NCBI RefSeq assembly: GCF_004296405.1
Contig: NZ_PSRR01000058.1
Span: 1 to 32,933 of the forward strand
DNA: 32,933 nt
Reading direction: 5' to 3'
Origin: Bradyrhizobium sp. Leo170
GTDB taxonomy: Bacteria; Pseudomonadota; Alphaproteobacteria; Rhizobiales; Xanthobacteraceae
Shown here piece after piece: positions 31,532 through 32,933 of this stretch. Under the pieces are notes generated by a model, which ran no database searches, was not told the DNA's origin, and was given only the letters and a program-made list of their open reading frames with translations. The position numbers and the translations under genes were made by a program. How positions within the stretch are numbered: position 1 is the stretch's first letter; each line of letters opens with the position of its first letter.

Positions 31532-32933
31532 ATGCCGAAGCCAAAGTCCTTCCTGCGCGTGTTCACCGAGAGCGGCCCGCTGGTCGCGCTCGCGGTTGCG
31601 ATCGCGCTTCTGGTCGGGATCGCCGGTCCCGCCTCGGCGCAGTTCTTCGGCTTTCCGGGCTTTGGCGGCCCACCGCAGCGCCAGGCGCCGCGCAACAATG
31701 GCGGCGGCTGGTTCGGCGGGGATTTCTTCGCTCCCTTCCAGCATGCGCCGCAGCAACAACAGCAGCAGCAACAGGCTCCGCGTCAGGATTTTTCGCGAGC
31801 GCCACCGCCGGCGAAGCGCGACACGGCGCCGGAGCGCAACGTGCTGGTGCTTGGCGATGCCATGGCGGACTGGCTCGCCTATGGCCTCGAGGACACCTAT
31901 TCCGAACAGCCCGACATGGGCGTGATCCGCAAGCACAAGACCGTGTCCGGCCTGATCAAATACCAGCCCAAGGGCGAGCCCTCCGACTGGGCCGCCGCCG
32001 CGCGGAGCATCCTCGCCACCGAAAAGCCGGATGCGATCGTGGTGATACTCGGCCTCAATGACCGTGTCTCGATCCGCGAGCCTGTCGTCGAGAAGGACGA
32101 CAAGAAAACCGAGAAGAAGGATGACAAGAACACCCATGCGAAGGACACCAAGCCTTCGGATGGCACCGCCAAGCCGGATGACAAGCCGGTCGATACCGAA
32201 TTGTCGCCCGAGGATGCCGCCGACGCGCCGCAGGCCGCGACGCCAGAGCGGAGCGCGCGTTCGGCGAACGGCGTCTATGAATTCCGCGACGAACGCTGGG
32301 TCGAGCTCTACAACAAGAAGATCGACGAACTGATCGGCGTGCTGAAGAGCAAGGGCGTGCCCGTCTTGTGGGTCGGCCTGCCGGCGATCCGCGGCCAGAA
32401 GGGAACGTCGGACATGCTGTTCCTGGATGCGCTGTACCGGGAAGGCGCGGCCAAGGCCGGCATCACCTATGTCGATGTCTGGGACGGCTTCGTCGACGAG
32501 GCCGGTCGCTTCATGCAGAAGGGCCCGGATTTCGAAGGCCAGACCCGCCAGCTCCGCACCTCGGACGGCGTCTTCTTCACCAAGGCCGGCGCGCGCAAGC
32601 TGGCGCATTACGTGGAGCGCGAGGTGACACGGCTGCTCGCGCGTTCCACACCGGTCGCGCTGCCGACCGAGCCGGCGACGCCGGACGCCAATGCTGCGCC
32701 CGGCCAGCCTGCGCGGCCATTGGCCGGACCAATCGTGCCGCTGGTCGCCTCCTCCGTCGGCACCGATCAGTTGCTCGGCGGGCCCGGCTCGCGTCCAGCC
32801 GCGGTCGATCCGCTCACGGCACGAACCCTGGTGAAGGGCGAACCGCTCGCGCCGCCCGCCGGCCGCGCCGACGATTTTGCCTGGCCGCGCCGCGAAATCG
32901 GTCGCGAGCAGGCCAAGGGCGAAACGCCGGTTG
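31532..32933 (+). CDS. DUF459 SGNH-fold exported protein, catalytic Ser and His missing (partial)
   Basis: The frame is open from ATG 31532 to the window end (467 codons, no stop). It has a signal peptide (ALAVAIALLVGIAGPASAQ), a Gly/Pro/Gln-rich segment with a run of eight Gln (about 73-80), then an SGNH/DUF459 domain. Block I reads VLVLGDAMADWL, with Ala110 where GDS has the nucleophile Ser. Block III LGLND is kept. Block V reads DGVFFTKAG, with Phe348 in place of the catalytic His. A Lys/Asp-rich insert (about 188-225) and a Pro-rich tail follow the usual layout. DUF459 proteins are periplasmic hydrolases or O-acyl-modifying proteins; this copy is predicted inactive. It lies 148 bases after the transglycosylase gene. 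Confidence 0.85.
   Translation, partial: MPKPKSFLRVFTESGPLVALAVAIALLVGIAGPASAQFFGFPGFGGPPQRQAPRNNGGGWFGGDFFAPFQHAPQQQQQQQQAPRQDFSRAPPPAKRDTAPERNVLVLGDAMADWLAYGLEDTYSEQPDMGVIRKHKTVSGLIKYQPKGEPSDWAAAARSILATEKPDAIVVILGLNDRVSIREPVVEKDDKKTEKKDDKNTHAKDTKPSDGTAKPDDKPVDTELSPEDAADAPQAATPERSARSANGVYEFRDERWVELYNKKIDELIGVLKSKGVPVLWVGLPAIRGQKGTSDMLFLDALYREGAAKAGITYVDVWDGFVDEAGRFMQKGPDFEGQTRQLRTSDGVFFTKAGARKLAHYVEREVTRLLARSTPVALPTEPATPDANAAPGQPARPLAGPIVPLVASSVGTDQLLGGPGSRPAAVDPLTARTLVKGEPLAPPAGRADDFAWPRREIGREQAKGETPV

Noticed and set aside
1..32933. Prophage, insertion sequence, CRISPR array, tRNA or rRNA
   Set aside because: No transposase, integrase, regular direct repeats or RNA gene features were seen on either strand; the repeats found are small non-coding palindromes.

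Overview
The window looks like the chromosome of a Bradyrhizobium-type alphaproteobacterium (Nitrobacteraceae, Rhizobiales). The evidence is the high G+C content, the gene order zapA-DUF4164 / tkt-gap-pgk-fba / class I aldolase-thiE-like / suhB / RND pump, an rcdA homologue (an alphaproteobacterial cell-cycle gene), and many short palindromic interspersed elements of kinds common in Bradyrhizobium and Rhodopseudomonas. No prophage, transposase, tRNA, rRNA or CRISPR array was seen. Layout: (1) 1-1137 holds zapA and a coiled-coil DUF4164 gene on the minus strand and a structured stretch that is probably 6S RNA. (2) 1138-8086 is a central-carbon cluster on the plus strand: transketolase (with an apparent one-base deletion), GAPDH, phosphoglycerate kinase, class II aldolase and then class I aldolase. 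The class I aldolase is tightly coupled to a degenerate ThiE-like protein and a Sel1-repeat exported protein, followed by a SuhB-type phosphatase. (3) 10868-15244, minus strand, is an RND efflux pump and its lipoprotein adaptor. It matches BdeAB of B. japonicum in type and neighbourhood and has a sequence matching the RegR box upstream. (4) 15845-18061 encodes an uncharacterised MotA/TolQ-like plus MotB/OmpA-like ion-driven motor pair. (5) 18195-23575 is a housekeeping mix: GNAT acetyltransferase, ABCB-type exporter, ribosomal protein L31 with a clear terminator, RcdA homologue, a candidate small RNA, DUF1192 and a quinone oxidoreductase. (6) 23696-28659 has two membrane c-di-GMP proteins, one a GGDEF-EAL protein with a degenerate cyclase site and one an intact-looking GGEEF diguanylate cyclase whose N-terminus is frameshifted, with a small DUF7662-like gene between them. 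(7) 28669-32933 has a 45-residue protein, galU, an MltB-like lytic transglycosylase, and a DUF459 SGNH-fold protein that runs off the window and has lost its Ser and His catalytic residues. Two genes (tkt and the diguanylate cyclase) are each restored by adding one G/C base, so assembly errors in this record are a real possibility. The most interesting biology is the unstudied stator-like motor pair, the RegR-type site in front of the efflux operon, the candidate sRNA beside rcdA, and two predicted pseudo-enzymes (ThiE-like, DUF459).
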